Assembly (NCBI GenBank): GCA_029940035.1
Contig: JAOZRT010000017.1
Location: 1 to 32,506, forward strand
Origin: Desulfobacterales bacterium
Lineage (GTDB): Bacteria; Desulfobacterota; Desulfobacteria; Desulfobacterales; B30-G6
Direction: 5' to 3'
Length of the DNA stretch: 32,506 nt
Shown here: positions 30,858-32,506 of the stretch, piece after piece
How the letters are laid out: every line of letters starts with the position of its first letter
Position numbering within the stretch: the first letter of the stretch is position 1
The notes under the pieces: model-generated
Seen by the model: only the letters and a program-made list of their open reading frames with translations
Database searches by the model: none
What the model was told of the DNA's origin: nothing
Position numbers and translations under genes: made by a program

Positions 30858-31808
30858 CTATTTTACCATATGACAAGCGACGTGCCGCCCATCGATCGTG
30901 TTGACGGCAGGCTCCTCCTGGATGCAAATATCCTGGGCCAGTTCACACCTTGGCGCAAATCTGCAGCCCGGCGGCGGATCAATAAGACTAGGGGGAACCC
31001 CGGGGATGCTTTTCAGCTGCCTGCGTTCCCCTTTCAAAGACGGATAGGCCCCGATCAAGGCCTTGCTGTAAGGGTGAAGGGGTGTTTTATACAGGGAGAC
31101 CGCGTCAGACGCTTCCATTATTTTTCCGGCATACATAACCGCCACCCGGTCACAGGTTTCCGCCACCACAGACAGGTCGTGGGATATAAAAACCGCCGTG
31201 AGATTTAACTCTTCTTTCAAATTCCTGAGCATCATTAAAATCTGGCGTTGAACAACTACATCCAGACCGGTGGTGGGTTCGTCCAAAATTAAAAACTTGG
31301 GGTTGCAGGCCGTGGCAATGGCTGCCATGACCCGTTGTTTCATTCCACCTGAAAATTCATGGGGGTAGCTGTTGATACGCTGATCATTGATGCCCACTAA
31401 ATTAAGCTGCTTTTTTGCTCGCGCCAGGGCCGTCTCCCGGGTGACGGACTCATGTTCGAGGATCATCTCGGTGATCTGTTTGCCGATGGTTAACACAGGA
31501 TTCAGGGCATTTTGAGCCTCCTGGCGGACAATTGAAATTTCTTTACCGCGCAATTGCCTTATTTGTTCATCCGTCATGGGGACGATGTCCTTTCCCATGA
31601 ATCGGATACTACCGTCGACAATTTGCCCGGGCGGCTTGATAAACTTCATCAGGGACATGGCCGTGGTGGTTTTGCCGCAACCGGATTCGCCAATCAGGCC
31701 CAGGGTTTCTCTTTTTTCAATGGAGAACCCGATGTTATCCACCGCCTTAGCCGGTCCCCGGCGGGTCATGAAATACAATTTTAAATTTTCGACTTCTATC
31801 AACGCCAT
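30858..31808 (-). CDS. Oligopeptide/dipeptide ABC transporter ATPase (OppD/DppD type)
   Basis: This 316-residue ATPase of the OppD/DppD type has Walker A GESGCGKTT, a Q-loop region VRQEAQNALNPVLTIGKQ, signature FSGGMKQR, Walker B FLILDEPTTGLD and the H-loop SHDLSV. The C-terminal region has the extension typical of this group (GCRFAPRCELAQDIC and a final Cys). It powers uptake through the permease pair and forms a heterodimer with the OppF-type protein. The Q-loop is followed by EA rather than the usual DP, a small departure. The ribosome-binding site before the ATG at 31808 is weak. It is separated from the permease gene by 146 bp that contain a palindromic repeat, unusual inside such an operon. 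Confidence 0.93.
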   Translation of the reverse strand: MALIEVENLKLYFMTRRGPAKAVDNIGFSIEKRETLGLIGESGCGKTTTAMSLMKFIKPPGQIVDGSIRFMGKDIVPMTDEQIRQLRGKEISIVRQEAQNALNPVLTIGKQITEMILEHESVTRETALARAKKQLNLVGINDQRINSYPHEFSGGMKQRVMAAIATACNPKFLILDEPTTGLDVVVQRQILMMLRNLKEELNLTAVFISHDLSVVAETCDRVAVMYAGKIMEASDAVSLYKTPLHPYSKALIGAYPSLKGERRQLKSIPGVPPSLIDPPPGCRFAPRCELAQDICIQEEPAVNTIDGRHVACHMVK

Positions 31809-31842
31809 TGTTCTTTATCTACCTTGTTTGCAATTAAAAAAG

Positions 31843-31936
31843 CACAAAGACACCCCGGTGAAACAGGAACAAGCACGGGTTTCACGGGGTAAACAAAGGG
31901 CATGAAGAGCCTCTTATTGTTCTTCGTGTCTCTGTG
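31843..31936. repeat. Dispersed palindromic repeat, copy B, inside the transporter operon
   Basis: Outer arms CACAAAGACAC (31843-31853) and GTGTCTCTGTG (31926-31936) pair at 10 of 11 positions. Inner arms CACCCCGGTGAAAC and GTTTCACGGGGT pair as well. The left two thirds, read in reverse, match the copy at 24478-24549. The element sits between the OppC-type and OppD-type genes and would form a hairpin in the mRNA. Confidence 0.65.
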
Positions 31937-31954
31937 GCTGAGAATCAAATTTTA

Positions 31955-32506
31955 TCAAAAGCCTTTCTTTTCCTTGTATCCCGGTTCCAGGATATCGCTG
32001 ACAGCCGTCCCCAGGAGACTGAAACTCACGATAAGCACGACAATACTGACAATGGGCGGGGTCACCCACCAGTAGCTTTCCGAAATCACCCCGGACTCGA
32101 ACACGGAGTGCAGCATCATGCCCCAGCTGATGCTGGTGGGGTCGCCCAGCCCCAGGAAACTCAGGACCGATTCGGCATAAATAGCTTCGGTGATCATAAT
32201 GACAGCCTGGGCAAACATGAGCGGCACCACGTTGGGAAGTATCTCGGAAAACATCAGTTGAATGTTGGACGCCCCGATACAGCGGGAGGATTCTACAAAG
32301 GGTCTTTCCTTCAGAGACAACACCTGGGACCTGACAACACGGGCCGTCGTAGGCCAGCTCACCAGACTGACCACCAGGATAATATTCCACATGCTGGGCC
32401 CCAGGACGGCGGCAAGGACGATCATCAAGGGTAGTTCTGGCAGCATCATGAAAAAATCCACGATACGCATGAGCACTTCATCCACGAACTTGCCATAATA
32501 TCCGGC
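31955..32506 (-). CDS. Oligopeptide/dipeptide ABC transporter permease (OppC/DppC type), N-terminus cut by window edge
   Basis: The C-terminal 183 residues of a permease are present, open to the right edge. The first visible residues are AGYYGKFVDEVLMRIVDFFMMLPELPLMI, typical of the DppC/OppC middle region. The EAA loop is ESSRCIGASNIQLMFSEILPN, the contact point for the ATPases. Three to four membrane segments follow (near LMFAQAVIMITEAI and PPIVSIVVLIVSFSLLGTAV), and it ends with a DILEPGYKEKKGF tail. It forms the channel with an OppB-type partner that should lie just beyond the edge. Downstream come both ATPase genes. Confidence 0.92.
   Translation of the reverse strand, partial: AGYYGKFVDEVLMRIVDFFMMLPELPLMIVLAAVLGPSMWNIILVVSLVSWPTTARVVRSQVLSLKERPFVESSRCIGASNIQLMFSEILPNVVPLMFAQAVIMITEAIYAESVLSFLGLGDPTSISWGMMLHSVFESGVISESYWWVTPPIVSIVVLIVSFSLLGTAVSDILEPGYKEKKGF

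Overview
The window looks like a chromosomal segment of an anaerobic bacterium, most likely a member of the Desulfobacterota (sulfate-reducer type). This placement is inference. It rests on Shine-Dalgarno starts, sigma70-like promoters, several MttB-superfamily methyltransferases, FixC/FixX electron-transfer genes, an AprA-like flavoprotein, and a dimethylamine methyltransferase gene (mtbB) interrupted by one in-frame UAG at the family's pyrrolysine position. No rRNA, tRNA, CRISPR array, integrase or transposase was seen, and no pyl genes or tRNA-Pyl are in the window.

Layout. (1) 1-3015, minus: mtbB (UAG at 1948-1950), then a flavoprotein that runs off the left edge. (2) 3047-3143: divergent promoters and a palindrome. 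(3) 3211-10611, plus: three tandem MttB homologues without internal UAG, a GcvT-like folate protein and an oligopeptide-type ABC substrate-binding protein, closed by a strong terminator. (4) 10991-17239, plus: a saccharopine-dehydrogenase-like enzyme, a 66-residue remnant of a fourth mttB, two tandem COG1233 (phytoene-desaturase-like) flavoenzymes and a DAO-family flavoenzyme. (5) 17365-17874: first Lrp/AsnC regulator. (6) 17916-21039, minus: MATE transporter, FixC, FixX. (7) 21241-26012, plus: second Lrp/AsnC regulator, two acyl-CoA dehydrogenase homologues, an acetoacetate-decarboxylase-family protein and an internally deleted epimerase. (8) 26201-27805: DUF4382-type lipoprotein. (9) 27987-32506, minus: OppC (cut by the right edge), OppD, OppF, a small lipoprotein and a second saccharopine-dehydrogenase-like enzyme.

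How the genes may work together (inference): an oligopeptide-type ABC transporter and its binding protein bring in N-methylated amine or amino-acid-derived compounds. MtbB and the three MttB homologues remove methyl groups to corrinoid proteins, which must be encoded elsewhere. The GcvT-like protein may link a methyl or aminomethyl group to tetrahydrofolate. Amine-oxidising flavoenzymes and saccharopine-dehydrogenase-like enzymes then process the demethylated amine. FixC/FixX and the AprA-like flavoprotein could carry electrons, and the acyl-CoA dehydrogenase/decarboxylase block could degrade the carbon skeleton. Substrates cannot be named from the sequence.

The strongest observation is the pyrrolysine-type UAG in mtbB, which splits the gene into two apparent fragments for any standard gene caller. 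Also notable are a 12-base box shared by the mttB and MATE/fix promoters, an acyl-CoA dehydrogenase homologue without the usual catalytic glutamate, an epimerase that has lost its YxxxK region, and a dispersed palindromic repeat.
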